A stretch of DNA of 27,618 bases from an uncultured Pseudoxanthomonas sp. (GTDB lineage: Bacteria; Pseudomonadota; Gammaproteobacteria; Xanthomonadales; Xanthomonadaceae): assembly GCA_937975725.1 (NCBI GenBank), contig CALJUL010000071.1, positions 1-27,618 on the forward strand. The letters run 5' to 3'. The translations under genes were made by a program, and so were the position numbers. This document shows, one piece after another, positions 1 through 7,233 of the stretch (position 1 is its first letter; each line of letters begins with the position of its first letter). The notes beneath the pieces were generated by a model. The model was given only the letters and a program-made list of their open reading frames with translations. It ran no database searches and was not told the origin of the DNA.

Positions 1-381
1 GCGCGTCCGCGCCCGCGCGGACGCCTCTGCCGGAACGTCGTCCCCGTGAAGACGGCAAGGCAAGCGGGGTGAGTCGCGCCCTTCGGGCGCTGCAAGTAGA
101 TGAGGAGCCAGTTGTTGGCTCCTCGCCGGCGACACAGCCGCCGACTTCCAGCCGCGCAGCGGCGACTTGCCCATCGAATTGCTGCAAAACAGCAAAACCC
201 CCGCTATACTGCGCGGCCCTCCACGGCCCCGCGCCGTGAACGGGGATCGCATCATCCGCCGGCGCCCCCTGGGAGGCCGCCGGCTTTACCGCGAAAAGAG
301 GTGCAGGAAGCGCCTCGTGTTCGCCAGACACGGAGTGTCGCGTGCCAGTCCCGGAGCCTAGGCCGCCGGGTCCCCGTGCTG
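1..381. other. gene-free stretch upstream of the S10 operon
   Basis: I see no protein with recognisable family features here. Three perfect inverted repeats stand out: 3-12 with 15-24 (10-bp arms), 76-81 with 85-90 (loop TTC), and 102-110 with 116-124 (9-bp arms, loop GTTGT). Smaller hairpins follow, for example GACAC-GGA-GTGTC near 328-340. In related genomes tuf usually precedes rpsJ, but no EF-Tu C-terminus is visible, so tuf, if adjacent, must end before base 1. The hairpins have no long U-run and may be termination or processing elements; that is inference. Confidence 0.5.
182..210 (+). promoter_or_regulatory. possible upstream promoter
   Basis: TATACT at 205-210 is a good -10 hexamer. 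CTGCAA at 182-187 with a 17-nt spacer is a poor -35 match. It lies about 200 nt upstream of a stronger promoter and could be a second start for the ribosomal operon. The evidence is the -10 hexamer only. Confidence 0.3.
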
Positions 382-410
382 TTGACGGGGCATGTCACGC
401 GTCCTATACT
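382..410 (+). promoter_or_regulatory. S10 operon promoter
   Basis: TTGACG (382-387), a 17-nt spacer, and TATACT (405-410) form a near-consensus sigma-70 promoter. It predicts a transcription start near 416-417 and a leader of about 176 nt before rpsJ. A long leader is usual for S10 operons; in E. coli it is the target of L4 autoregulation. Confidence 0.75.
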
Positions 411-420
411 TTCATGTCTG

Positions 421-452
421 GGCGGGCCGGTTTACCGGCCTGCCTAGTTTTT
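421..452 (+). promoter_or_regulatory. 5' leader hairpin with U-run (attenuator-like)
   Basis: Bases 421-430 pair with 435-444 across a TTTA loop (10 bp, one G-U pair). TAG and five T (448-452) follow. This has the form of an intrinsic terminator but starts only about five bases after the predicted transcription start. It could attenuate the operon or protect the mRNA 5' end. Function is inferred. Confidence 0.5.
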
Positions 453-464
453 CAGGAAGAATCC

Positions 465-519
465 CCAGCCGATCCGGCGCTGCCCGTCCGTGGAGTCTCA
501 CGCGGACGGTGGGGGCTGG
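465..519 (+). promoter_or_regulatory. folded part of the S10 leader
   Basis: CCAGCC (465-470) can pair with GGCTGG (514-519). Inside it, 484-488 pairs with 505-509 and 489-492 with 499-502 around the loop GAGTCT, leaving a two-base bulge. This is a plausible site for ribosomal-protein feedback, by analogy with the L4-responsive S10 leader of E. coli, but no E. coli-like L4 site was recognised. Confidence 0.35.
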
Positions 520-592
520 AACAGCTTGGACAACCGGGGCAAGGCATCCCAGAGGCCGCGCCCGTCGCTCTTTTAACGAAGGAATATCCGTC

Positions 593-904
593 ATGGCGGA
601 CCAAAAGATCCGAATCCGGCTCAAGGCGTACGATCATCGTCTGATCGACCGCTCGGCCAGCGAGATCGTTGAGACGGCCAAGCGGACCGGCGCGCAGGTG
701 CGCGGCCCGATCCCGCTGCCGACCAAGATCGAGCGTTTCACCGTCCTGGTGTCCCCGCACGTCGACAAGGACGCGCGCGACCAGTACGAGACCCGCACGC
801 ACAAGCGCGTGCTCGACATCGTCGACCCCAACGACAAGACCGTGGACGCGCTGATGAAGCTCGAACTGGCGGCTGGCGTCGACGTCCAGATCAAGCTGAC
901 CTGA
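593..904 (+). CDS. rpsJ: 30S ribosomal protein S10
   Basis: The 103-residue product has the same length as E. coli S10. It begins MADQKIRIRLKAYDHRLID and carries the typical GPIPLPTK and THKRVLDIVDP segments. S10 sits in the head of the small subunit and, as NusE, also joins the antitermination complex with NusB. An AAGGA-type ribosome binding site precedes the ATG at 593; a longer upstream reading in the same frame crosses the promoter and leader and is not credible. It is the first gene of the cluster, 11 nt before rplC, and is reached through a leader of about 176 nt, so regulation of the whole operon would act here. Confidence 0.98.
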   Translation: MADQKIRIRLKAYDHRLIDRSASEIVETAKRTGAQVRGPIPLPTKIERFTVLVSPHVDKDARDQYETRTHKRVLDIVDPNDKTVDALMKLELAAGVDVQIKLT

Positions 905-915
905 GGCCACCGAAC

Positions 916-1569
916 ATGACCGCGAAGAAATATTCGTTGGGTCTCGTCGGCCGCAAGGCCGGCATGACCCGGGTGTTCACCGAGGACGGCAAGTCCATCC
1001 CGGTGACGCTGATCGAAGCTACCCCGAACCGCATCACCCAGATCAAGACCCCGGAAGCCGACGGCTACAGCGCCGTGCAGGTCGCCGTGGGCGCCCGCCG
1101 CGCCTCGCTGGTGACCAAGCCGGTCGCCGGCCACCTGGCCAAGGCCAAGGTCGAAGCCGGTCGCGGCCTGTGGGAGCTGCGCGTGGAAGCCGACAAGTTG
1201 GGCGACTTCACCGTCGGCGGCGAGATCAAGGCCGACATCTTCGAAGTGGGCCAGAAGGTCGATGTCCAGGGCGTGACCAAGGGCAAGGGCTTCCAGGGCA
1301 CGATCAAGCGCTGGAACTTCACCATGGGCGACGCCACCCACGGCAACTCGCTGTCGCATCGCGCGCCGGGTTCGTTGGGCCAGCGCCAGACCCCGGGTCG
1401 CGTGTTCCCGGGCAAGAAGATGTCCGGCCACATGGGTGCCGTGCAGCAGAGCACGCAGAACCTGGAAGTCGTCCGCGTGGACGCCGAGCGCGGCCTGATC
1501 GCCGTCCGCGGCGCCGTGCCGGGTGCGCCGGGTGGCGACGTGATCGTGCGTCCGGCGAGCAAGGGTTGA
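916..1569 (+). CDS. rplC: 50S ribosomal protein L3
   Basis: The 217-residue product is slightly longer than E. coli L3 (209) because of an N-terminal extension before SLGLVGRKAGMTRVF. L3 is an early assembly protein whose long loop reaches toward the peptidyl transferase centre. The conserved loop HGNSLSHRAPGSLGQRQTPG is present. Gln158 aligns with E. coli Gln150, the residue methylated by PrmB, so the same modification is likely, though this is inference. GAGG at 903-906 lies nine bases before the ATG. It is 11 nt from both rpsJ and rplD, as expected for one transcript. Confidence 0.98.
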   Translation: MTAKKYSLGLVGRKAGMTRVFTEDGKSIPVTLIEATPNRITQIKTPEADGYSAVQVAVGARRASLVTKPVAGHLAKAKVEAGRGLWELRVEADKLGDFTVGGEIKADIFEVGQKVDVQGVTKGKGFQGTIKRWNFTMGDATHGNSLSHRAPGSLGQRQTPGRVFPGKKMSGHMGAVQQSTQNLEVVRVDAERGLIAVRGAVPGAPGGDVIVRPASKG

Positions 1570-1580
1570 GGAGAACGACC

Positions 1581-2186
1581 ATGGAACTAGCCATCACAGG
1601 TAGCGCCAACAAGCTGTCGGTCTCCGACGACGTGTTCGGCCGCGAATTCAGCGAGGACCTGGTGCACCAGGTCGTCGTTGCCTACCGCAACGCCGGTCGT
1701 GCCGGCACCAAGGCGCAGAAGACCCGCGCCGAAGTCAACGGCACCACCAAGAAGTCCAAGAAGCAGAAGGGCGGCGGTGCTCGTCACGGCGCCCTGACCG
1801 CGCCGATCTTCGTCGGCGGCGGCGTGACCTTCGCGGCCAAGCCGCGCAGCTTCGCGCAGAAGGTGAACCGCAAGATGTACCGCGCGGCCATCAGCTCGAT
1901 CCTGTCCGAGCTGAACCGCCAGAACCGCCTGAAGGTCGTGGAAGCGTTCGACGTGGACGCCACCAAGACCAGCGCCCTGGCCGAGAAGCTGAAGGGCCTG
2001 GACCTGGGTCGGCGCCCGCTGATCGTCACCGAGGACGCCTCCGAGCACCTGTACCTGTCCGCCCGCAATCTTCCCTATGTGGAAGTGCGCGACGTGCAGG
2101 GCCTGGACCCGGCGGCGCTGGTCGGTGCCGACTCGGTGCTGATCACGGCCGATGCCGTCAAGAAGATCGAGGAGTGGCTGGCATGA
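1581..2186 (+). CDS. rplD: 50S ribosomal protein L4
   Basis: The 201-residue product equals E. coli L4 in length. The central basic loop, with TKKSKKQKGGGARHGA, is the extension that lines the peptide exit tunnel, and the C-terminal half has the usual fold ending in VLITADAVKKIEEWLA. In E. coli L4 also represses its own operon by acting on the S10 leader; whether this holds here depends on the unfamiliar leader at 417-592. GAGGAG at 1568-1573 overlaps the rplC stop and sets the start at 1581. The stop overlaps the rplW start (ATGA), which suggests translational coupling. Confidence 0.98.
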   Translation: MELAITGSANKLSVSDDVFGREFSEDLVHQVVVAYRNAGRAGTKAQKTRAEVNGTTKKSKKQKGGGARHGALTAPIFVGGGVTFAAKPRSFAQKVNRKMYRAAISSILSELNRQNRLKVVEAFDVDATKTSALAEKLKGLDLGRRPLIVTEDASEHLYLSARNLPYVEVRDVQGLDPAALVGADSVLITADAVKKIEEWLA

Positions 2187-2482
2187 TCAGCAACGAGAAG
2201 ATTTTTGCCGTGCTGCGTGCTCCGCGCGTCTCCGAAAAGACCGTGCGCCTGCAGGAAATTTCCAACCAATACGTCTTCGAAGTCTCGAACGACGCCACCA
2301 AGGCCGATGTGAAGGCCGCGGTCGAGCAGTTGTTCGACGTCAAGGTCGAGACGGTCAACGTGGTGAACGTGAAGGGCAAGAACAAGTCCTTCCGCAACCG
2401 CGCCGGCCGCCGCGGCGACTGGCGCAAGGCGTATGTGCGTCTGGCCGACGGTCAGGCGATCGACGTGTCGGCCAAGGCCTGA
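2183..2482 (+). CDS. rplW: 50S ribosomal protein L23
   Basis: The 99-residue product has the L23 pattern: KIFAVLRAPRVSEKT near the N-terminus, FEVSNDATKADVKAAVEQLF in the middle, then the basic loop GKNKSFRNRAGRRGDWRKAYV. L23 lies at the tunnel exit and is the docking site for trigger factor and SRP. An in-frame GTG at 2174 would add three residues, but GAGGAG at 2169-2174 is correctly spaced (8 nt) only for ATG 2183, which also overlaps the rplD stop by four bases. Confidence 0.97.
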   Translation: MISNEKIFAVLRAPRVSEKTVRLQEISNQYVFEVSNDATKADVKAAVEQLFDVKVETVNVVNVKGKNKSFRNRAGRRGDWRKAYVRLADGQAIDVSAKA

Positions 2483-2493
2483 GGTAGACCCAC

Positions 2494-3321
2494 ATGCCAT
2501 TGATGAAGTTCAAACCCACCTCCGCCGGCCGTCGTTCCGCCGTCCGCGTGGTGACGCCCGACCTGCACAAGGGCGCGCCGCACGCGCCCCTGCTGGAGAA
2601 GCAGGGCAAGACCGGCGGCCGCAACAACCACGGCCGCATTACCACCCGCCACATCGGCGGTGGCCACAAGCAGCACTACCGCATCATCGACTTCAAGCGC
2701 GACAAGGAAGGCATCCCGGCGCGCGTGGAGCGGATCGAATACGATCCCAACCGCACCGCGCACATCGCGCTGCTGTGCTACGTCGATGGCGAGCGCCGCT
2801 ACATCATCGCCCCCAAGGGCCTGAAGGCCGGTGACCAGGTCATCGCCGGCAGCGACGCGCCGATCAAGGCCGGCAACACGCTGCCGCTGCGCAACATCCC
2901 GGTCGGTACCACGGTGCACGGCATCGAACTGAAGCCCGGCAAGGGCGCGCAGATCGCCCGCGCCGCCGGCGCCGGTGTGCAACTGGTCGCCCGCGAGCAG
3001 GGCTTCGCCACGCTGCGCCTGCGCTCCGGCGAGATGCGCAAGGTGCAGGTCGAGTGCCGCGCCACCGTCGGCGAAGTCGGCAACGACGAGCACAGCCTCG
3101 AGAAGCTGGGCAAGGCCGGCGCCAAGCGCTGGCGTGGCGTGCGCCCGACCGTTCGCGGTGCCGCCATGAACCCGGTCGACCACCCGCACGGTGGTGGCGA
3201 GGCCAAGGCCGGCCAGGGCAACCCGCATCCGGTCACCCCGTGGGGCGTGCCGACCAAGGGTTACAAGACGCGCAAGAACAAGCGCACGCAGCAATTCATC
3301 GTCCGCGATCGTAGGGGCTAA
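2494..3321 (+). CDS. rplB: 50S ribosomal protein L2
   Basis: The 275-residue product is close to E. coli L2 (273). It carries GGRNNHGRITTRHIGGGHKQ near residues 45-65 and the hallmark C-terminal segment NPVDHPHGGGEAKAG, whose histidine is needed for full peptidyl transferase activity in E. coli. L2 binds domain IV of 23S rRNA and helps join the subunits. GAGGT at 2481-2485 precedes ATG 2494 by eight bases. The sequence closely resembles what I recall of Xanthomonas L2, supporting the family-level placement. Confidence 0.98.
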   Translation: MPLMKFKPTSAGRRSAVRVVTPDLHKGAPHAPLLEKQGKTGGRNNHGRITTRHIGGGHKQHYRIIDFKRDKEGIPARVERIEYDPNRTAHIALLCYVDGERRYIIAPKGLKAGDQVIAGSDAPIKAGNTLPLRNIPVGTTVHGIELKPGKGAQIARAAGAGVQLVAREQGFATLRLRSGEMRKVQVECRATVGEVGNDEHSLEKLGKAGAKRWRGVRPTVRGAAMNPVDHPHGGGEAKAGQGNPHPVTPWGVPTKGYKTRKNKRTQQFIVRDRRG

Positions 3322-3327
3322 TCGACC

Positions 3328-3603
3328 ATGGCACGTTCACTCAAGAAGGGCCCGTTCGTCGATCACCACCTCGTCAAGAAGGTGGAGGCCGCCGGCGGCA
3401 GCAAGAAGCCGATCAAGACCTGGTCGCGCCGCTCCATGATCCTGCCGGAAATGGTGGGCTTCACGATCGCCATCCACAACGGCAAGAACCACGTTCCGGT
3501 GCTGGTCAACGAGAACATGGTCGGTCACAAGCTCGGCGAGTTTGCCGTCACCCGTACCTTCAAGGGTCACGGTGGCGACAAGAAAGCCGGCGGCAAGAAG
3601 TAA
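3328..3603 (+). CDS. rpsS: 30S ribosomal protein S19
   Basis: The 91-residue product begins MARSLKKGPFVDHHLVKKVE and includes TWSRRSMILPEMVG and GHKLGEFAVTRTFKGH, all standard for S19. S19 binds the head of the small subunit with S13 and contacts the A-site region. Six bases separate it from rplB and 12 from rplV. The lysine/glycine-rich tail GGDKKAGGKK is typical of the disordered end of this protein. Confidence 0.97.
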   Translation: MARSLKKGPFVDHHLVKKVEAAGGSKKPIKTWSRRSMILPEMVGFTIAIHNGKNHVPVLVNENMVGHKLGEFAVTRTFKGHGGDKKAGGKK

Positions 3604-3615
3604 GGAGAGATGACC

Positions 3616-3951
3616 ATGGAAGCGAAAGCCATCCTGCGCACCGCGCGCATCTCCCCGCAGAAGGCCCGCCTGGTCGCCGACCAGGTGCGCGGCCTGCCGG
3701 CCGAACGCGCCGTCAACCTGCTGAAGTTCTCGGACAAGAAGGCCGCCCACCTGATCAAGAAGGTCGTGGAGTCCGCCATCGCCAACGCCGAGAACAACCA
3801 GGGCGCCGACGTCGACGAGCTGAAGGTCAAGACCATCATGGTCGACGAAGGTCCGGTGCTTAAGCGTTTCATGGCCCGCGCCAAGGGCCGTGGCACCCGC
3901 ATTCTTAAGCGCACCAGCCACATCACCGTGGTCGTGGGCGAGGGCAAATAA
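3616..3951 (+). CDS. rplV: 50S ribosomal protein L22
   Basis: The 111-residue product has the L22 core (ARISPQKARLVADQVRGLP) and the long hairpin ending RILKRTSHITVVV that reaches into the exit tunnel; changes in that loop give macrolide resistance in other bacteria. No deletion is seen in it. An ATG at 3610 lies only two bases after the AAGGAG at 3602-3607, so the start at 3616 (8-nt spacing) is preferred; the upstream choice would add Met-Thr. Only two bases separate its stop from rpsC. Confidence 0.96.
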   Translation: MEAKAILRTARISPQKARLVADQVRGLPAERAVNLLKFSDKKAAHLIKKVVESAIANAENNQGADVDELKVKTIMVDEGPVLKRFMARAKGRGTRILKRTSHITVVVGEGK

Positions 3952-3953
3952 GT

Positions 3954-4673
3954 ATGGGTCACAAAGTTCATCCGACCGGCATCCGCCTGGGCATCGCCAA
4001 GGACTGGAATTCCAAGTGGTTCGCCAACAAGCGCGACTACGCCGAGTACTTGGCCGCGGACCTCAAAGTGCGCGAGATGCTTCGCAAGAAGCTGGCGCAG
4101 GCGGGTATCTCCAAGATCCTGATCGAGCGTCCGGCCAAGACCGCCCGCGTGACCATCCACACCGCCCGTCCGGGCGTGGTGATCGGCAAGCGCGGTGAGG
4201 ACATCGAGAAGCTGCGCAAGGAAGTGAGCGACCTGATGGGCGTCCCGGCGCACATCAACGTCACCGAAGTGCGCAAGCCCGAGCTGGACGCCCAGCTTGT
4301 GGCCGAGTCGATCGCCCAGCAGCTCGAGCGCCGCATCATGTTCCGCCGCGCCATGAAGCGCGCCGTGGGCAACGCGATGCGCCTGGGTGCCCTGGGCATC
4401 AAGGTCAACGTGGCCGGCCGCCTCAACGGTGCGGAAATCGCCCGTTCCGAGTGGTACCGCGAAGGCCGCGTGCCGCTGCACACCCTGCGTGCGGACATCG
4501 ACTACGGCTTTGCCGAGGCGAAGACCACCTACGGCATCATCGGCATCAAGGTGTGGGTCTACAAGGGCGAAGTCTTCGATTTCAGCCAGGTGGGTCAGGA
4601 GAAGCAGGACGACTCGCGCTCCGAGCGCAGTGAACGTCCGTCGCGCCCGGCTCGTGACCGCGACGCGAGGTAA
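3954..4673 (+). CDS. rpsC: 30S ribosomal protein S3
   Basis: The 239-residue product starts MGHKVHPTGIRLGIAKDWNS and has the KH domain with PGVVIGKRGEDIEKLR (the GxxG loop), followed by the C-terminal S3 domain (RRAMKRAVGNAMRLGALGIKV, YGIIGIKVWVYKGEVF). S3 forms part of the mRNA entry site and contributes to ribosomal helicase activity. The last 25 or so residues are a charged Arg/Ser/Asp-rich tail, slightly longer than in E. coli S3 (233 residues). The ATG follows the rplV stop by two bases, with GAGGG about nine bases upstream, so coupling to rplV is likely. Confidence 0.98.
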   Translation: MGHKVHPTGIRLGIAKDWNSKWFANKRDYAEYLAADLKVREMLRKKLAQAGISKILIERPAKTARVTIHTARPGVVIGKRGEDIEKLRKEVSDLMGVPAHINVTEVRKPELDAQLVAESIAQQLERRIMFRRAMKRAVGNAMRLGALGIKVNVAGRLNGAEIARSEWYREGRVPLHTLRADIDYGFAEAKTTYGIIGIKVWVYKGEVFDFSQVGQEKQDDSRSERSERPSRPARDRDAR

Positions 4674-4679
4674 TCAGTC

Positions 4680-5093
4680 ATGTTGCAACCCAAGCGAACC
4701 AAATACCGCAAGATGCACAAGGGCCGCAACGACGGCCTGAGCTGGAGCGGCAACCTCGTCAGTTTCGGCGAGTACGGCCTGAAGGCCACGGCGCACGGCC
4801 AGTTGACCGCGCGCCAGATCGAGGCGGCCCGCCGTTCGATCAGCCGCTACGTCAAGCGCGGCGGCAAGATGTGGATCCGCGTGTTCCCCGACAAGCCCAT
4901 CACCAAGAAGCCCATCGAGGTCCGCATGGGCTCCGGCAAGGGCAACGTGGAGTACTGGGTCGCCCAGATCCAGCCGGGCCGCATGATCTATGAAATCGAA
5001 GGCGTCAGCGAGGAGATCGCGCGCGAGGCGTTCCGCCTGGCCGCGGCCAAGCTGTCCGTCACCACCACTTTCGTGACCCGGACGGTGCGCTAA
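4680..5093 (+). CDS. rplP: 50S ribosomal protein L16
   Basis: The 137-residue product has the L16 start MLQPKRTKYRKMHKGRN and the segment RMGSGKGNVEYWVAQIQPGR near residues 82-102. L16 helps position tRNA in the A and P sites. Arg82 aligns with E. coli Arg81, hydroxylated there by YcfD/RoxA; whether this organism has that oxygenase is outside the window. GAGG at 4667-4670 is nine bases before the ATG. Its TAA stop shares one base with the rpmC ATG. Confidence 0.98.
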   Translation: MLQPKRTKYRKMHKGRNDGLSWSGNLVSFGEYGLKATAHGQLTARQIEAARRSISRYVKRGGKMWIRVFPDKPITKKPIEVRMGSGKGNVEYWVAQIQPGRMIYEIEGVSEEIAREAFRLAAAKLSVTTTFVTRTVR

Positions 5094-5278
5094 TGGAACT
5101 CAAGCAACTCCGCGAGAAGTCGGCCGACGAACTGAAGGCCCACCTGACCGAGCTGCGCAAGGAGCAGTTTTCGCTGCGCATGCAGAAGGTCACCGGCCAG
5201 CTGCCGAAGACCCACGAGACCCGCCGCGTCCGCCGCGAGATCGCACGCGTCAAGACGCTGCTCGGCAGCCAGAAGTAA
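5093..5278 (+). CDS. rpmC: 50S ribosomal protein L29
   Basis: The 61-residue helical-hairpin protein reads MELKQLREKSADELKAHL and ends in ARVKTLLGSQK, with the typical QFSLRMQKVTGQL centre. L29 sits beside L23 at the tunnel exit. The start codon overlaps the rplP stop (TAATG) and there is no good separate ribosome binding site, so translation probably depends on re-initiation after rplP; that is inference. Confidence 0.97.
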   Translation: MELKQLREKSADELKAHLTELRKEQFSLRMQKVTGQLPKTHETRRVRREIARVKTLLGSQK

Positions 5279-5290
5279 GGAGCGACCAAG

Positions 5291-5557
5291 ATGAGCGATA
5301 ACAAAGACAAAGCGCAACGCACCATCGAAGGCCGCGTCGTCAGCAACAAGATGGACAAGACGGTCACCGTCCTGGTGGAGCGTCAGGTCAAGCACGCCCT
5401 GTACGGCAAGTACATCAAGCGTTCCACCAAGCTGCACGCGCACGACGCGGACAATAGCTGCAAGGAAGGCGACGTGGTGCGCGTGACCGAGATCGCCCCG
5501 ATGTCCAAGACCAAGAACTGGCGCGTGGTGGAAATCGTCACCCGCGCGGCTGAATAA
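5291..5557 (+). CDS. rpsQ: 30S ribosomal protein S17
   Basis: The 88-residue OB-fold protein has RTIEGRVVSNKMDKTVTVLVER and YIKRSTKLHAHD, both characteristic of S17, a primary 16S rRNA binder in the 5' domain. The N-terminus (MSDNKDKAQ) is polar and slightly longer than in E. coli (84 residues in total). AAGGAG at 5277-5282, overlapping the rpmC stop, is eight bases before the ATG. In E. coli S17 ends the S10 operon; here only 15 bases separate it from rplN and no terminator is seen, so S10 and spc appear fused. Confidence 0.97.
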   Translation: MSDNKDKAQRTIEGRVVSNKMDKTVTVLVERQVKHALYGKYIKRSTKLHAHDADNSCKEGDVVRVTEIAPMSKTKNWRVVEIVTRAAE

Positions 5558-5572
5558 GAGGAGATCTGAATC

Positions 5573-5941
5573 ATGATCCAGATGCAGAGCTACCTTGACG
5601 CGGCCGACAACTCCGGCGCCAAGGAACTGATGTGCATCAAGGTGCTGGGCGGCTCCAAGCGCCGCTACGCCGGCATCGGCGACATCATCAAGGTGACCGT
5701 CAAGGACGCCATCCCGCGCGGCAAGGTGAAGAAGGGCGAAGTCTACGACGCCGTGGTCGTGCGTACCCGCAAGGGCGTCCGCCGCCCCGACGGCTCGCTG
5801 ATCCGCTTCGACGGCAACGCCGCCGTGCTGCTCAACAACAAGCAGGAGCCGATCGGCACCCGCATCTTCGGGCCCGTAACCCGCGAGCTGCGCTCCGAGA
5901 AGTTCATGAAGATCGTTTCGCTCGCGCCCGAAGTGCTCTGA
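5573..5941 (+). CDS. rplN: 50S ribosomal protein L14
   Basis: The 122-residue product is nearly superimposable on E. coli L14 (123): DNSGAKELMCIKVLGGSKRR, IPRGKVKKGEV, and the C-terminal stretch IGTRIFGPVTRELRSEKFMK. L14 forms an intersubunit bridge with 16S rRNA and contacts L19. GAGGAG about ten bases before ATG 5573 supports that start over a second Met three codons later. It is the conventional first gene of the spc operon, but no promoter is apparent in the 15-nt gap before it. Confidence 0.98.
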   Translation: MIQMQSYLDAADNSGAKELMCIKVLGGSKRRYAGIGDIIKVTVKDAIPRGKVKKGEVYDAVVVRTRKGVRRPDGSLIRFDGNAAVLLNNKQEPIGTRIFGPVTRELRSEKFMKIVSLAPEVL

Positions 5942-5956
5942 GCGGAGGACACAGAA

Positions 5957-6274
5957 ATGGCAAACCGTATCAAGAAGGGCGACCAGGTGGTCGTCATCGC
6001 CGGCAAGGACAAGGGCAAGAAGGGCGACGTGGTGCGCGTTGACGGCGACCGCGTGGTCGTCTCCAACGTGAACGTGGTCAAGCGCCACACCAAGCCCAAT
6101 CCGCAGGCCGGCATCGCGGGCGGCGTGGTGGAGAGCGAGCGCTCGATCCACATTTCCAATGTGGCGCTGTTCAACCCGGCTTCGGGCAAGGGCGAGCGCA
6201 TCGGTTTCAAGGTGCTGGAGGATGGACGCAAACTGCGCGTGTTCCGCTCCAGCGGTGAGGCGCTCGACGCCTGA
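5957..6274 (+). CDS. rplX: 50S ribosomal protein L24
   Basis: The 105-residue product has the KOW motif near the N-terminus (KGDQVVVIAGKDKGKKGDVVRV) and the conserved NVNVVKRHTKPNPQ segment. L24 is one of the two initiators of large-subunit assembly and lies at the tunnel exit. GGAGG at 5944-5948 is eight bases before the ATG. In E. coli S8 represses spc translation by binding near the rplX-rplE junction; I did not recognise a copy of that site here. Confidence 0.97.
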   Translation: MANRIKKGDQVVVIAGKDKGKKGDVVRVDGDRVVVSNVNVVKRHTKPNPQAGIAGGVVESERSIHISNVALFNPASGKGERIGFKVLEDGRKLRVFRSSGEALDA

Positions 6275-6285
6275 GGAATGAGGTC

Positions 6286-6828
6286 ATGACCACCCGTCTC
6301 GAAAAAATCTACAAGGAAGAAGTGGCGCCGGCTCTGATGAAGAAGTTCGGCTACACCAATCCGATGGAAGTGCCGAAGATCACCAAGATCACCATCAACA
6401 TGGGTGTGGGTGAAGCGGCGACCAACAAGAAGATCCTGGAAAACGCCGTGGCCGACCTGGCCAAGATCACCGGCCAGAAGCCGATCACGACCAAGTCCCG
6501 CGTGTCGGTGGCTTCGTTCAAGATCCGCGACGGCTGGCCGATCGGCTGCAAGGTCACCCTGCGCCGCGCCAAGATGTACGAGTTCCTGGACCGCCTGATC
6601 AGCATCTCGCTGCCGCGCGTCCGCGACTTCCGCGGCGTGTCCGGCCGTTCGTTCGACGGCCGCGGCAACTACAACATGGGCGTGAAGGAACAGATCATCT
6701 TCCCGGAAATCGACTTCGACGCCGTCGACGCGATCCGCGGCATGGACATCGCCATCACCACGACCGCCAAGAACGACGCCGAAGCCAAGGCGCTGCTCGA
6801 GGCGTTCAAGTTCCCCTTCCGCAACTGA
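6286..6828 (+). CDS. rplE: 50S ribosomal protein L5
   Basis: The 180-residue product has the L5 pattern: MEVPKITKITINMGVGEA, the ISLPRVRDFRGVSGRSFDGRGNY core, and KEQIIFPEIDFD. L5 binds 5S rRNA with L18 and L25 and bridges to S13. Length and motifs are normal against E. coli (179). It follows rplX by 11 bases with a GAGGT-type binding site just before the ATG. Confidence 0.98.
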   Translation: MTTRLEKIYKEEVAPALMKKFGYTNPMEVPKITKITINMGVGEAATNKKILENAVADLAKITGQKPITTKSRVSVASFKIRDGWPIGCKVTLRRAKMYEFLDRLISISLPRVRDFRGVSGRSFDGRGNYNMGVKEQIIFPEIDFDAVDAIRGMDIAITTTAKNDAEAKALLEAFKFPFRN

Positions 6829-6848
6829 TTCGCTAGGAAACCGACATC

Positions 6849-7154
6849 ATGGCAAAGACCTCGATGGTCAACCGCGACATCAAGCGGGAAAAGCTGGCCA
6901 AGCAGTACGCCGCCAAGCGCGAAGCGCTGAAGAAGATCATCTCCAGCCAGGACGCCTCGTACGAGGAGAAGATCGACGCGGCCACCAAGCTGCAGAAGCT
7001 GCCGCGCGACTCCTCGCCGAGCCGCCAGCGCAACCGCTGCGAGTTGTCCGGCCGTGCGCGCGGCGTCTACCGCAAGTTCGGCCTGGGTCGCAACAAGCTG
7101 CGCGAAGCCACCATGCGCGGCGACGTGCCCGGCCTGCGCAAGGCGAGCTGGTAA
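6849..7154 (+). CDS. rpsN: 30S ribosomal protein S14 (zinc-independent form)
   Basis: The 101-residue length and the lack of the paired CxxC motifs place this in the long, zinc-independent class of S14; only one cysteine (RCELSGR) is present. The conserved RQRNRCELSGRARG and the end GLRKASW are typical. S14 is a late-assembly protein of the small-subunit head. It is the last gene before a 207-nt break in the cluster that holds a terminator-like hairpin and a -10 element, so it probably ends the upstream transcript at least partly. Confidence 0.97.
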   Translation: MAKTSMVNRDIKREKLAKQYAAKREALKKIISSQDASYEEKIDAATKLQKLPRDSSPSRQRNRCELSGRARGVYRKFGLGRNKLREATMRGDVPGLRKASW

Positions 7155-7205
7155 TCCCGCCGGGGCCGTCCGGTACGCTGGGCGGATCCCACGCAGAAAA
7201 GACAG

Positions 7206-7233
7206 GTCCGGCACAAGCCGGACTTGTTGTTGT
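7206..7233 (+). terminator. terminator-like hairpin after rpsN
   Basis: GTCCGGC (7206-7212) pairs perfectly with GCCGGAC (7217-7223) across ACAA, followed by TTGTTGTTGT. The tail is T-rich but interrupted, so termination may be partial. It lies 52 bases after the rpsN stop, inside the ribosomal cluster. Confidence 0.5.

Noticed and set aside
100..447. A 115-codon open frame upstream of rpsJ
   Set aside because: It crosses the strong promoter at 382-410, is Arg/Pro-rich and lacks a good ribosome binding site or recognisable motif.
1170..1580. A long upstream extension of L4
   Set aside because: It overlaps rplC out of frame; ATG 1581 has GAGGAG at correct spacing and yields the usual 201 residues.
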